NCBI GenBank assembly: GCA_027924585.1
Contig: BSBM01000001.1
Coordinates: 53,870,501 to 53,934,500 of the forward strand
DNA length: 64,000 bases
Reading direction: 5' to 3'
Origin: Larix kaempferi
Taxonomy: Eukaryota; Streptophyta; Pinopsida; Pinales; Pinaceae
The notes beneath the pieces are model-generated. The model had not been told where the DNA came from and searched no databases. It worked only from the letters and a program-made list of their open reading frames with translations. Below, piece by piece: positions 24,471 through 36,772 of the stretch. Within the stretch, counting starts at the first letter, position 1. Each line of letters starts with the position of its first letter. The translations under genes and the position numbers were made by a program.

Positions 24471-24636
24471 ACCTCCGCTATAACCTCTAACTGTCCAATT
24501 TTTTTAGTTATAATGTACATCTATTAGAACCTCTACCCAAACCTTTGTTACCAATAACATAGGTTTTAGTAGAAGGGTTTTTTTTTACCAAACCTTGTGA
24601 CACTAAATGCTCTACAAAAACCTCTTTTAAAAAGTG

Positions 24637-24650
24637 TTTTCCTTGTAGCG
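24637..24650 (-). repeat. Second CACTA-type terminus
   Basis: On the minus strand it reads CGCTACAAGGAAAA, two substitutions from the consensus-like CACTACAAGAAAA. Followed inward by AAAAGAGGTTTTTGTAGAG and the subterminal array. Its partner end is not identified. Confidence 0.5.
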
Positions 24651-26173
24651 GATTTTGTGCTTAATTATAATTATTGCCATCAGACTTCTTCCTAAATTCT
24701 TAATATATAAAAATAAATTCTATGTACCACTTCATAATATATAACGATAATCTACATGCTAGAGAAGCTAGGTGTTTTTATCGTGTGGGCACAAGGAGTG
24801 TGTGTTTGTCTAGAAGTATAATTTAATGTGCATGTGTTTTGTCAACCACTTTGCGGTTGATTACTTGCCTCATCCCATGGTGGCACAAAAAAAGGGTGGC
24901 CATTAAAAACTAATCAACTTGTTCATGGATATATTTATGCACACATGGCATGCCATTCCACTAGCCATGCTTTATAATTGCGACAACAAAACTAGGTAAG
25001 ATATCCACAATCCCATTTAAATCCCATTCCTTCCCTTTTATTTCCCATTGATCTATATATTCATCTCCTCTCAAAGATATCAAACTATTTGTGAGGTTTC
25101 CAGCCAACAAAAATTATATGTAAGCATTTTATCAATCTTGGTCTTCTACTACTAAACGAACTTTTGTAGATGCATGATGACCAAGAGTTTAAAGAAAGAC
25201 AATTTTACAATAATTTGTGAATTTAGATTTTGTCACTACGGTGGGAAATGTTATTGATCTATTATTACTACTACCAAAAATTGTGGAAATTCAAACCAAT
25301 AAAAAGTTAACAACTAGTGATAACAACTAGTGATAAGGACAACTATGTTCGAAAGAATGTTTCTTACATCTGCAGCTTTTCTTTCTATATACATTAAAAG
25401 TAAACTTAAAATTATTTATTTCAAATAGTGTCTTGGAAATGGTAGACAACTATGTTATTGTCGTTAATATGCTATTAAAGTTTATTGAATGGATGAAATG
25501 TATGGGACTAGTGTTGCTGTGATACAATAGAGTCACTTGTGGCTTTTAAGACAATCGAGGTAGTGAATACTTGCACATTTTTGGTGTGACTTGCAATTGT
25601 GGGGTTAACTGAGAAGCTTCCACGCCTACAAACACCATAATTGATGTTATGAGGATGATATGGAGGTGTTGGTATTTTTCTATTGTATGCAAATCTAACA
25701 ACAAGCCTTTCAATGAAATAATATTCAAAGGAGAAGAAAAATCTTTTATGGTCATGGACATCTCATTAGTGATATTGCTTAAGATTGAAAGAAATTTCCC
25801 AACAATACCTTGGTTTTCATGTAATTAAAGTTACGATTGTCATTCTTAGGCACAGAAACTCCCTCTTGAAAGATGGATACATTGTCCCATTCCAACCACA
25901 TGAAGAAAGAAAATAGATGGGTGAACTTCATGTACACCACAAACTCCCTCGTGAAAGATGGATACATCATTCCTTTTTACCACATGAAGAAAGAAAACAA
26001 TGTACATGAGGTAATGCAAGGGAGGGATGTTTATTCTCCTCCAAAATTTTTGTGGTAACTTTATATTTGCTCACAGTCAAGGTCTCTATATTTATTTAGA
26101 ATGATGTTTTCATTGTTGAAAATCACGCTATATATTTATGTTCCAATTCACTAGAAGAATTATTGATCTAAAA
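24651..26173. other. No supported gene
   Basis: AT-rich. The only structure I see is an imperfect 85-bp tandem duplication starting at 25858 and 25943 (ACTCCCTC...GAAAGATGGATACAT). Confidence 0.5.
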
Positions 26174-29008
26174 TGGATGTGAACGAAGGCTCAATAACTA
26201 AGTGCGGATCAAAAATTAAATAGGGTTAGACAAAATATTAAGAATAATGCAAATGTAAATGTAAATAAGACAAAAGAGAGGGAAAACAAGATTTAAATAT
26301 AATGAAAATAGGAGAGGGGAATGGGAATTGAAAGGTTGGCCTCCTGGCCTTCCCATTGTTAATTTTTTATCTTTAATTCGGAAATACAATAGTACTTGAA
26401 ATCAAATAACAATCATACGCATTAGCAATCACATTCAACACATGAATTTACCCTGGGGAAAACCTCTATGACGTGAGGGAGAAAACCCCAGCAAAACCTC
26501 CCTTAATATATTGATAGATAGCAGAGAATTTCTTTTACATCAAGCACCCCCCGTGAAATTACAGACCAAGAGAAAGATAAAGAAGAGAGACTCAGAATAA
26601 TATCTTGCACAAATAGAAGCGCCTTGCCTTCAAGGAAGAAGAGAATTCATTGCACATTGAATTCAACAATCCTGTATAACGTATTTATATATTCTTCACA
26701 TTGAATTCATCAATCCTGTATAACATATTTATATTCTAACTTCATGATGAACTCACCATCCATCTGGATTTATCAATCTTGCATGAAGAAGAACATCCAC
26801 TTCTCATGCAGTGCATTAACTCACTGAATTGATTCTTAGGATGAAATCACCCCTTAACTGAAAGCTTTCCCACTTAGTTAGGTGTCTAACTTAAGTGTCG
26901 CCATGCAAGTGTCGTCTTTTAGTTTAACATAAGTGTCGTCATGCAATAACACTTAGCTAACTATATCTTCTTTGCTATCACTTAGTTAACTCGCTTTAAC
27001 TGATTCTTTCTTGTTAACATCATTGTAGTGATCAATTCGAGTTCTACTTTGATTTACTGAAGTCTTCACTGAAGTTTAACAATTCGAATTCTCTCTTAAT
27101 TAATTCTTTTAAGTGCAATTTGAATTCTCGCAGATCTTATCTTTATTTCTTGTCTTATCTACGTGGTCCACATGTGCCAGCTAAGGAGATTTTTCAATGA
27201 TGTGATCATATTGTCCTACTATCGTTCCAAGTGGTTATATGCTAAATAAATTCACTCTAGAGGTGTCCAGTCTCCTTAGGAGACTTAATAGCTCAACCAT
27301 GGTTAGTAGTACATCACAAACCATACATGCTTCAACATGCAAAGCATCACCTCGACACATGAGGACATGTCTTGACACACAAGACATTAGCCTTGAGTAG
27401 CAAGATTGTACAAAATCATCACTTTGACAAACAAAGCACTTGCCTCAACACATGAAGCGTAACCATTCTTGAGTCCAACTCAAGATTCTTCTCCAAGTTT
27501 CCTGAGTCCAACTCAAGCTCCTATAAGGCACTACCTCAACACACGAGGCTCAATCTTGACACATAATATTAACCTGGAGAATGACTCATGATGTTGTACC
27601 TTTAACACCCATTACCCCCAGCTCTCTTATAACTTCTTGTGCTTCCTCTCTCAAAGGGATTTTTCTTGTTTGTTGGCCACAAAGAGGAGAATGACAAAGA
27701 GCATAAGGCTACATTGTAACTAGACATTGCCAAAATAAAGAACTAAGCAACCATTAAATGTTGGTTTTCCCGTTTTGGTTTCTTAGGTAAAATCATTGTG
27801 TTCATTATGTGATTGGTTTTGTTGACAATATGAATCTATGAGATGTATGATATATGACTCATACCCATTTTTAATGGTTACCTATGTTTTAATGGAAGAT
27901 GTTATGCATTTCATTTTTGCTACAACTTATGTTAATGGTGTGAGAATCCATCATATGTAGTAGTTCTATGTTTATTTGTTTCATTCTCTCAAGCAATTGT
28001 TAATCCCAATAGCACTATCATTCCCTTTATTGGATGAAATTTGGAGCTTGGAGATCAATGGCTCTCATGATAGAGTCATTTCAATCTTTTAAGGAGTTTC
28101 TAAATTGGTATGTTAAAGAGTTTTTCTAGCTTAATGTGCATTTTACACTTAGTTGGGTGAATTATCTCCCTTCTTTGGCTCGGCAATTAGACAATTGCTT
28201 GGGAATTTTGGTTATTCCCTCAACTATAAGCATCATCCCTCCAGTGTTTTTCTTATTTCCTAGGTTGTACAAGCTATACAAACACATTCTATGTTTGTTG
28301 GGCATATGTGTTGTGCATCTCTTCTCTCTCCTGGAACAAATTCTTCTTAGTTGTACATTGGGGAAAAAACGTGTTGGTTTGTAGGTTGTTCCGTTAAACG
28401 TTTAGAAGCATTATATGTGAAATTCACATGTTATTAATATCATATATGATGCCAATTGAAGCTACTAGTCCATACCTAAACATTCAAAGGATTAATTACA
28501 AGGGAATGTTGAGTCCATGTAGCATTTATGACATCTTTCCAAGATGGCATGATTTATGTATTACTTGTTGGAGCGTTATGTACATAATACACATTGAAAT
28601 GTTGTTGTATACTCAAGCCATGATAGAGATGACCTTTCCTTGAGTAATGTGAACCATAGCACTGCATGTTGTGGCATGAAATCCCCATGTATCAATTGTT
28701 GGAATCTAGGAAATTAGTGCCTTGTATTTGTTGAGATGAAGGAAGTCAGGTTGTTGTGTTTTGTAATTCAAACATTGTGATTGCTCCGGCTTATTGCTAG
28801 TCCACAATTGAATATGTGTGTATGTTCATCTCCATTCTCGGTAACTTTACACTAACCAAAGCATAGCTTTTCTTATTTCTATGCTGGAGCAATCTAATGC
28901 ATTAAGTGTTGGATTCACAACTAGTGACAATGGTATGTTTTCCTCTTTGATGGTATTGAACCACCCTCTCCTTATAAATATAAAGAAAAAAGATTACAAG
29001 CATTTGGA
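26174..29008 (+). repeat. 5' LTR of element F
   Basis: About 1.5 kb of LTR interrupted by an insertion at about 26321-27652. It matches the right LTR in landmarks such as AATGCAAATGTAAATGTAAATAAGAC (26250 and 48870) and GTGTTCATTATGTGATTGGTTTTGTT (27797 and 49096). It holds the empty target site (GTAATG, 28644-28649) of the X element found in the right LTR. Confidence 0.7.
26321..27652. mobile_element. 1.33-kb insertion in the left LTR of F
   Basis: Absent from the right LTR, whose uninterrupted site is at about 48945-48953. Flanks AGGGGA and AAGGGA look like a diverged 5-6-bp target duplication. Inside is TACCCTGGGGAAAACC...GAGAAAACCCC, a phrase with a counterpart in element X, and a 44-bp tandem duplication (26653 and 26697). 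A TG...CA reading of the ends is possible, so a solo LTR is one explanation. Confidence 0.55.
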
Positions 29009-29234
29009 TTTTTTGTAAATATAAAGAGTAAATATTGGGACAAGCGCATAATGCATATTGTACAACTAAGAGAGATGGTAATTCAAATGGATAGTTGGCA
29101 AGAGGAAAGGATGACTTAGATGAATATTGATTTGCAACAGGAGTTGGTGGAGAAGGATGAATCATTGGTGAGGATAGAATCAATTGTTTAAGAGCAATGA
29201 TAATCAAGGACACGTTGCATTGCCATTGTCAAAG

Positions 29235-30495
29235 CCAACACCATGATGAAGATAAGTTTGGTAAGTTCACCTTCTTTGAATATTTCTCAAGATCATTTGG
29301 TGAATTTGAGAAGCATACTAGAGGCATTGGTTCAAAATTGTTAAGGTAGATGGGCTATGATGGAAAAGGGCTGGGAAAGAGAAGATAAGGAATCCTACGC
29401 CCCATTGTAGTTGAACAAGAGGTCAAGCATGAAGGCCAAGGTTTCAGTAGTAGAGAGGAAAAATCCATGAACTCCAAGATCATGTTTGTAAAGTAAAAAG
29501 ATAAGATAGACCTAGAATGCTCAGTGGAGGAAAGTGCAATAGTGGAGGAAGAGGGGAGCACACTCCCACTCCATCATCTTGCGGAAAATTCTAGAAGAGC
29601 AACGATGAGGAAAGTGCAATGGCTCAGCATGCACCAACACTTAGGAGAAGTAGCACACAAATCAACCAAAACAAGAAGAAGAAAAACAAGAGATATGCTT
29701 CAATCAAGACATCCATTGTTTGTCACTCCTATAAGAAGAAAGGCCACAAAGCTTACTACTATTGGTAATCATAGGCATGTTATTTTTATGGGAAGAACAA
29801 CCATCGTGTGGCATTTTGTTGGGAGAAGTAAACCACATGCCATAAGTTATATTATGTTCAAAGAAGGAATGACAATAAGACTTCCCCAAACCAATCGTGA
29901 AATCAAAGGCATGTGGAGAGGAGAAGCATGTCCAACAACCCATCCAACACCAATATTTATTGCCACCATCGCAAGTTGAGTAGACATTGGGCAGTGAATT
30001 TTTATAGGTTTCATTTAGAGCTTCACCCTAGAAACTACATAGCCAAGAGAAGAGTGTGGAGAGTGAAGAGGAAAGAGGATGAAGACTGGTCTACATATCC
30101 ATCCTAAGAAGTTGCAAAAACACATGAGATCTACATCACCATTGAATAGGACAACAAGATAATGCCAACATCAAGAGAAAATCCTATCCAATTTATTTCT
30201 TTATTCTTCCATAAGAAGATTCCCTTCTTGGATATTTATCGGAGATTGTTGCATAAAGGTAAATGACCTTGGGGGTTCTTCCATGAAATCCACCAAATCA
30301 AACTAGATGTTAGATACTCCATGAATATTTTGATTGCACACGAAGGTTGTCATCCATACGTCAATGTTGTAGAGATAAAGTGTTGTGTAAGCACATACAA
30401 CAACAGAGTGTTGTTTCCATGCCACGAAGCAATTAATCCTAGAGGAATAAGGCAGCCCATACATCCTCTTGTGGAAATGAAATGGATGGCATAGC
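29235..30495 (+). pseudogene. G-patch and double CCHC-knuckle protein of element F
   Basis: A G-patch signature (GIGSKLLR, MGYDGKGLGK, GILRPI) lies at about 29323-29400, with a TAG and a TAA inside it. About 320 bp further, two CCHC-type knuckles follow at 29721-29765 and 29778-29819. In the first, two Cys positions are Tyr (CHSYKKKGHKAYYY); in the second, one is (CYFYGKNNHRVAFC). G-patches bind RNA helicases or RNA, and CCHC knuckles bind nucleic acid. In this position the protein may have served as a gag- or nucleocapsid-like product of a non-autonomous element, or it may derive from a host gene. Coding-like sequence continues to the copia D insertion point. The frame is heavily broken. Confidence 0.5.
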
Positions 30496-31035
30496 TATTG
30501 GGAATATTATATTCTTTCCATGTAAATCGAATGGCAAAGTCGATAGTCAATTGGTATAACTCAAATGGATTTGGAGGTCAACAAACGATGGAAGTCTGGT
30601 TGACTGGCCGACTGTAATAGTTGTTTGGTTGAAGGAAAATGACTAGTCAATGGGAAATCGACCAAGGTTGACTTAGTCAAGTCAACTGTAATAGAATAAC
30701 TGAAAGTGGTTAGGAATTTAGAGATTGCCATCAATGAGCAGTTGGTTGTGTTGCATCTATAAATAAGATGTAATGGATATGCAATATGTATGGCGTGATG
30801 TAATGAAGTGTGATTTGTGGTCTAGCAAATCAAGGTTCTAAACATTGGTTGACTTGTTGACCAATAGATGAGTGGTAATTTCACTGGTTGGATGGTTCTA
30901 CCCCATGGAGAGGGGTTTCTAGAGTCATTTATGCGTATTGTGTTGAAGTGTTGTGTGTCATTGTGTTATGTCTAATTGTGTTTAAATATATGAATCAAGT
31001 TGCAAGCCTAGTATAAATTAGTATTTGAACCAATA
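30496..31035 (+). repeat. 5' LTR of copia D
   Basis: 540 bp matching 35167-35734. The terminal dinucleotides are mutated (TA at the start, TA at the end). Confidence 0.85.
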
Positions 31036-31160
31036 GTTGGTATCGGAGTTGTATTTGGATGCAAGGGGACACCTTTGTTGCTAAGGGTTTGGCTTGGTCC
31101 TAGATCTAGTGAATACCTGTTGCAATGGGAAATTTCTGAAAACATTGATTTATAGTTAAA

Positions 31161-31716
31161 ATGGCTAGCACGTCTAAGATAGAAATTGAAAAGTTTAATG
31201 GGAAAATTTTTGAGCTTTGGAAGCTTAAAATGGAGAATCTCCTTATGGATCAAGAACAATGGGTTGCAATCAACCCATGAATAAGTCCAATTGGTGTGTC
31301 AAAGGAAGATTGGAAAAAAAATTGGCATGAAGGCAAGGAGTACAATCCAACTTTGTTTAGAGGATTATGTATTGTTGAATGTCTCAGAAGAAGACACTGC
31401 AAAGAAGCTATGGGCAAAGTTGGGGAACTTGTACCAGTCAAAATATCTACTTAACAAGTTGTTTATTCGAAAGAAGTTCTATCTTTTGAGGATGGGTGAA
31501 GGTGACTTGGTTGCAGAGCACTTGAATGCATTCAACACTGTGATCGGTCACTTGTTGTCCATGGATATTAAAATCACTAAGGAGGAAAAATGTATTAGTC
31601 GGTTGTGTTCTTCGCCAAATTCTTGGGATAGCCTGGTCATGGCTATCGGAAGTAATAATACCACATTAAATATCGACGACATGGTCGCATGTTTGTTGTC
31701 AGAAAAGATGAGATGA
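31161..31716 (+). pseudogene. gag: Copia D gag remnant
   Basis: An ATG at 31161 opens MASTSKIEIEKFNGKIFELW, typical of copia gag N-termini. A TGA follows 39 codons later and the rest (SEEDTAKKLWAKLGNLYQSK, LNAFNTVIGHLLSM) continues in another frame at 31291-31716. UBN2-type capsid domain. One stop and at least one frameshift make it inactive. Confidence 0.85.
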
Positions 31717-31984
31717 AAGAACATGGAATGTTAGACCCATGATGCCTTGGTAGTTAGAGGTTGATCGCTAGACATAGGAAAAGGTAAAACCTCTGGTAGA
31801 AGATCGAAGTTGAGGGGTAGATCTAAGACTATATCCCCTGTTCTAGAAATGAAAATAAGTCATCAATGCGATAAATTATGGCATTATTGATGAAACTATA
31901 AGTTGATGGAAGTCAAGAAAAGAAAGGGGTCTAAGGAAGGTCAATCAGTTGATGATAAGTCTTCGCAAGAAGCGAAAAAGCGGC

Positions 31985-33482
31985 GAAAGGTGATGTGTAT
32001 TTTGCCTCCACAAGTACACAGTCGATTTGTGACCATTGGTTGATAAACTCTAGTGTGGCATATCATATGACACCTCACAGAGAATGGTTCTATGAGTATG
32101 TCAAGTTTGAAGGTGGTGATGTCCTACTAGGAGATGATTCACTGACTAGGATAGTCAGACAATGTAAAGTTTGAATGAAATTGAAAGATGGAAGGATAGG
32201 AACATTTCTAGGAGTGTTTTGTATCCCAAGTTTGGCTCAAAACTTGATCTCGGTAAGTAAGATGGGGAATGTAGGTGAGTAGTCTATATTTGAGAAAGAT
32301 ACATGCATGTTGGTACTAGGAGCGATGCTACTAATGAGAGGTGTTTGAGCTGGAACCTTGTAGAATCTACTGGGAAGGACAAACACCAATGAATGTGCTA
32401 ATGTAATATTCCTGAATCTAATGAAACATCTACTTGTCGATTCGAATTGACCATGTTGTGGCATCAATGGATGGGACATATTAGTGAGAAAGGTCTTTGT
32501 GCTATGCATACTAAAGGTATGGTCAAAAGTATCCCTGACTATTATGAAGAATTCGACTTCTATGAACATTTTATTTATGGTAAACAGAGTTGTGTAAGGT
32601 TCTCATCTAATACCACTAGGGATAATGAAATACTAGATTTAATACATAGTGATGTATTTGGACCAGTGTTAGTCCCTTCACTAGGAGGATATCAGTATTA
32701 CATTTCATTCAATATGATTTCTCCATAATGACATGGTTGCATTTTCTGAGGAAGAAATATGAGGTTTTTTAGAAGTTTCAAGAGTTCAAAGCTCTAGTGG
32801 AAATCAGATTGGTAAAAAGATCAAGTTGTTGAGAATTGATAATGGAGGAGAATTCCGTGGGAATACGTTTGACCAGTTCTATAGACAACACGATATATCT
32901 CAACAAAAAACAACTCCCTACACGCCTCATCATAACAGAGTTGCTGAAAGAATGAACATGACAATGATTGAGAAAGTTAGGAGCATGCTCAGTGATGTAG
33001 GAACCATATAAGAATTCAAGGAAAAGACAGATGACACAGTATGTTACCCGGTGAATAGGTCACCATTGACTGCTTTGGTCAACAGAAATCCATATGAAGC
33101 ATAGGATGGTAAAAATCCCTCTCTTACACATCTCAGAGTTTTTGGGTGTGATTCCTTTGTGCATATCCCAAAGGAGAAAAGAAGCAAACTCGATAGAAAG
33201 TCAAAGAAATGCATCTTCATTGGGTACAAGGATGGAGTGAAAGGGTATAAGCTGTGGAATCTGATTACAAGGAATGCAGTTTATACCATAGATGTGATCT
33301 TCAAAGAAGTTGAATGCACGTCCAGGGATGAAGAAGTTAAAAGAGAAGAGGAACTAGAAAATCAAGAGTTTCAAATGAACAATGAAAGTCTGGATTTAGG
33401 TGAGTTGACTGAATCCGATGAAGAGGTGGAACAACAGACTCTAGATGTTAGGTGGTTTGCTCGAGCAAGACAACAACCATAA
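31985..33482 (+). pseudogene. Copia D protease and integrase remnant
   Basis: The protease site reads WLINSSVAYHMTPHREWF near 32030-32085, so the catalytic Asp-Ser-Gly has become Asn-Ser-Ser. Integrase zinc region (HQWMGHISEKGL) and IHSDVFGP lie in 32447-32728. The core (LRIDNGGEFRGNTF, TPHHNRVAERMN) lies in 32826-33011, and the C-terminal part (YKDGVKGYKLWN) in 33159-33482. Frames change between the pieces. Confidence 0.85.
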
Positions 33483-33539
33483 AGGTATAGTCCACTCAAA
33501 TTTTTCTCTTCTTTTGCATTATCTTCCATTAAAGATGAT

Positions 33540-35115
33540 CATGAGTTAGTAAAGGAAGCAATCGACTCAACAAAGGGTAAACTGTGGGAAAAGGCCATGG
33601 AAGGGGAAATGGAATCCTTGAAGAAAGATGAAACATGGGATCTAGTCACATTACTGAATGGAAGGAAACCCATCATTAATAAGTAGGTGTTCAAGAAAAA
33701 GTTGAATGCAATAGGTCAAGTCGAGAAGTACAAAGCTCGACTAGTAGCGAAAGGATATTCCCAAGTCGCGGGAGTTGACTTTGGTGGATATTTTCTCTAC
33801 TATTGCAAAGATAACTTCCATAAGGGTACTAATGTCTTTAGTTGCATCATTTTGTTCTTGAGATAGAAAAAATGGATGTAAATACAACATTTCATCATGG
33901 TGACCTTGAAGAATAAATCTATATGAAGCAGCTTGAAGGTTTTACAGTGGGAGGAGAAAAAGGAGTTGGTCCAAAAGCTCAATAAATCTCTCTACTGTCT
34001 AAAAGAATCGCCCAAGTTGTGGTATTAGAAGTTTGATATGTATATCCAACAACTAGGGTTTATGAGAAGTCAGGCTAATCACTATGTGTATGGAAAGAAA
34101 GTCGGTGATCACTTTGTATACGTAGTGTTGTATGTCGACAACATGTTGTTGGTCGAAAATAACATGGATCTAATTAAGAAAGTAAAATTGCAGTTGTCCT
34201 CCAAGTCCAACATGAAGGATCTCGAAGTAGCGAATTTCATTCTTGGAATGGAAATAAAGAAAGATTGAGTAGGTAAAAGGCTCTGGTTAAATCAAAGTAA
34301 ATATGTTGAGACAGTTTTGAAACGTTTCAACATGCAGGAGAATAGACCAGTCACGGTTCCTATTCATGTGGGAGTTAAGTTATGTGTTAAACAATGTCTT
34401 GAGACACATGAAGAAATAAATACATGTCTCATGTTCTATATGCCAGTGTTATAGGTAGTATACTGTATACTATGGTATGTACTCAGTTGCATATTTCCCA
34501 TGTAGTGGGAGTATTGAGTAGGTACATGTTGAGACTTGGAAAAGAGCACTAAACCACAGTCAAAAGAGCATTTAGGTATCTGGGTGACATAAGAGAATAT
34601 GCAATCTATTATGGAGGAGAACCCGAGAACATAAATGAAATCAATGTACATGGATTTGTTGATTCCAACTGGGCTAGAGATATTGACTGCAGATGATTGA
34701 CCATTGAATATGTGTTCAAGTTATTCAGTGGAGCAGTCAATTGGATGCATAGGAGGTAGTCGGTCATCGTGATGTTGACTACTGGGGATAAATACATAGT
34801 AGCTACTCCTGCATGTAAGGAGGTCGTTTGGTTGTAGAGATTGTGTCAAATGTTGGGTTTGGTCAACATGGTGTTAGGTTGGATTGTGACAATCATAGTG
34901 CAATCTTCCTGGCAAAGAACCCAACATATCATTCAAAGACAAAGCACATTGATGTATAGTACCATTTTGTGAGGGAAATGGTGGAGAACTAGAAGGTGTT
35001 GCTGGAGAAGGTAGAAACTATGAAGAATGTTGCACACTCACTGACCAAGTAGGTGAGCATAAAGAATTTTTCCTGGTGTACAGAAACGATGGGCTTGTTA
35101 GCACTGCTTAAGTGA
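33540..35115 (+). pseudogene. Copia D reverse transcriptase and RNase H remnant
   Basis: KYKARLVAKGYSQVAGVDF marks the RT start near 33730-33785. The catalytic YVDD is YVDN near 34130. DLEVANFILGMEIKKD follows. RNase H sequence (IHVDFVDSNW-like and KTKHIDV-like pieces) runs to about 35000, and the frame ends at a TGA near 35113. Multiple stops and frameshifts are present. Confidence 0.8.
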
Positions 35116-35166
35116 ACTAAATTCTTGAATCTCTCCTTTATGCAAAGAAGAAAACAAGTGGGAGAA

Positions 35167-35734
35167 TGTTGGGAATGTTATATTCTTTGCATATAAATCG
35201 ATCAACAAAGTCGATGGTCAACTAGTATAAGTCAACTCGAGGCAGAGGTCGACAGACAGTGGAAGTCTGGTTGGCTAGTCGATTGGAATAGTTTTTTGGT
35301 CGAATGAAAAAACTGGTTGACAGGAAGTCGACGGAATGACCAAAAGCTCAATGGGTGGTCGACAAGGTTGACCCAGTCAAGTCGACTGTAACAAAATAAC
35401 TGAAAGTGGTTAGGAAGTTATGGCTTTCCATTAATGAGTGGGTGGTTGTATTGCATCTATAAATAAGATGTAATGGCTATGCAAGATGTATGGGGTGATG
35501 TAATGAAGTGTGATTTGTGGTCTAGAAAATCAAGGTTGTAAACATGGGTTTAAGTGTTGACCAATAGATGAGTGGTAAGCTCACTGGTTGGATGCTTTTA
35601 CCCCGAGAGAGGGGTTTCCAAAGTCATTTATGTGTATTGTGTTGATGTGTTGTGTTCCATTGTGTTATGTCTAATTGTTTTTAATTATATGAATCAAGTT
35701 CCAAGTCTACTATAAATTAGTATTAGAACCAACA
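35167..35734 (+). repeat. 3' LTR of copia D
   Basis: 568 bp, TGTTGGGAATG...ACCAACA. Better preserved ends than the left copy. Confidence 0.88.
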
Positions 35735-35762
35735 ATATCTTGTTGGGATCACATTGAAAAAG

Positions 35763-36475
35763 TGTTGGAATATTCTCACCATCATTTTTTATATTTTGCA
35801 TGCATGCATGCAATTCTGAATGCATCCAATCATCAATATGGTAGTCTCCCAGCACCTAGTCCTTATTTTGCAGCCCCTAGGAGCCTGTCTCTGCTCAGTT
35901 TTAGCCCTCTTAGCCACTGATGCACCCTTGTTATCATCATTGGAGTACAAGTTTGCCCTCTTCCACCTATTTAGGAGTTACTTCAATTAGTTCCATGATT
36001 AGTGGATATGTTCCTTGTTTCGGGGATTGATTACTAGTTTAATTGATTGAACCACTTAGATAGACCCGCAGAGAGACTAGATCATCTATACTGACTACTG
36101 ACAGCTCCTCATGCGCCCACGTTGGAGTCTCCTTCTCTAGATCAATGCCCATGCCCTCATTTAGACTCATTTGACTGACTATTTGACTATTGTGATTACT
36201 GCCACTAGTTTGGATGATGTCTCCAATGTTATCCAAGCCACACATTGAGGAGAATTCGAATGACCTTAGAGGTATTCGAATTCATTTGATTGTGTTCAGT
36301 TATTATTCACTTTACAGAGTGCCAGCTCACAGCTGATGTATGATACAACAGTTTTTGTCATTTCTTGTGTATGAGTGATTATTGAATCTCCATTTCTTCT
36401 TCTTCTTTCTGCACTTCTTGAGTGAGTTTTAGTGAGGTCTGCTACTGCTGAGTGATCCTAATCCTAAATATCACA
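35763..36475 (+). repeat. 5' LTR of copia C
   Basis: 713 bp, TG...CA, followed immediately by the primer binding site TGGTATTATAGC. Confidence 0.9.
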
Positions 36476-36772
36476 TGGTATTATAGCTGACAATAGCTAT
36501 TCGAATTGCAGTAGCAGCAGTTGCAACAATTCCTTGAGCATATGTCTTTCATTGAGCACCAGAAGCCTCTGGGTTTCCACAACAAATCCTGGTGCTATTT
36601 CCTTGAATTTACTAGAGCAATCCAGTGACGTCTAGCCAGGTGTGAAGGACCTAGTAACATGTGCTTAGTGTCCCAAGGCAGTGTTCAATTCAAATTGCAA
36701 CATATCTCCATTTCATAATTCTCATTTGTTTTGCAGGAATCTCCTCTCTTCAACTTCGAATTCTTTAGTATC

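Larger units (their letters stand above)
30496..35734 (+). mobile_element. Ty1/copia element nested in F (copia D)
   Basis: LTRs 30496-31035 and 35167-35734 share TTGGGAAT.TTATATTCTTT at the start and ATTAGTATT.GAACCAA at the end. TGGTATCGGAG at 31038-31048 is the primer site. A purine tract (AGAAAACAAGTGGGAGAA) precedes the right LTR. The flanks ATAGC and ATATC match at four of five bases. Gag, protease, integrase, RT and RNase H are all present but badly mutated. Its LTRs and gag differ from those of copia A-C, so it belongs to another copia lineage. Confidence 0.9.

Noticed and set aside
13660-24650. A single 11-kb CACTA element covering both right-hand termini
   Set aside because: 3-bp flanks do not match, a second right-type end lies at 20437, and the two halves carry coding-like sequence on opposite strands; kept as two separate ends instead.
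29524-29979. 151-codon open frame
   Set aside because: Opens with GTG and lies across the zinc-knuckle region, which is readable in a different frame.
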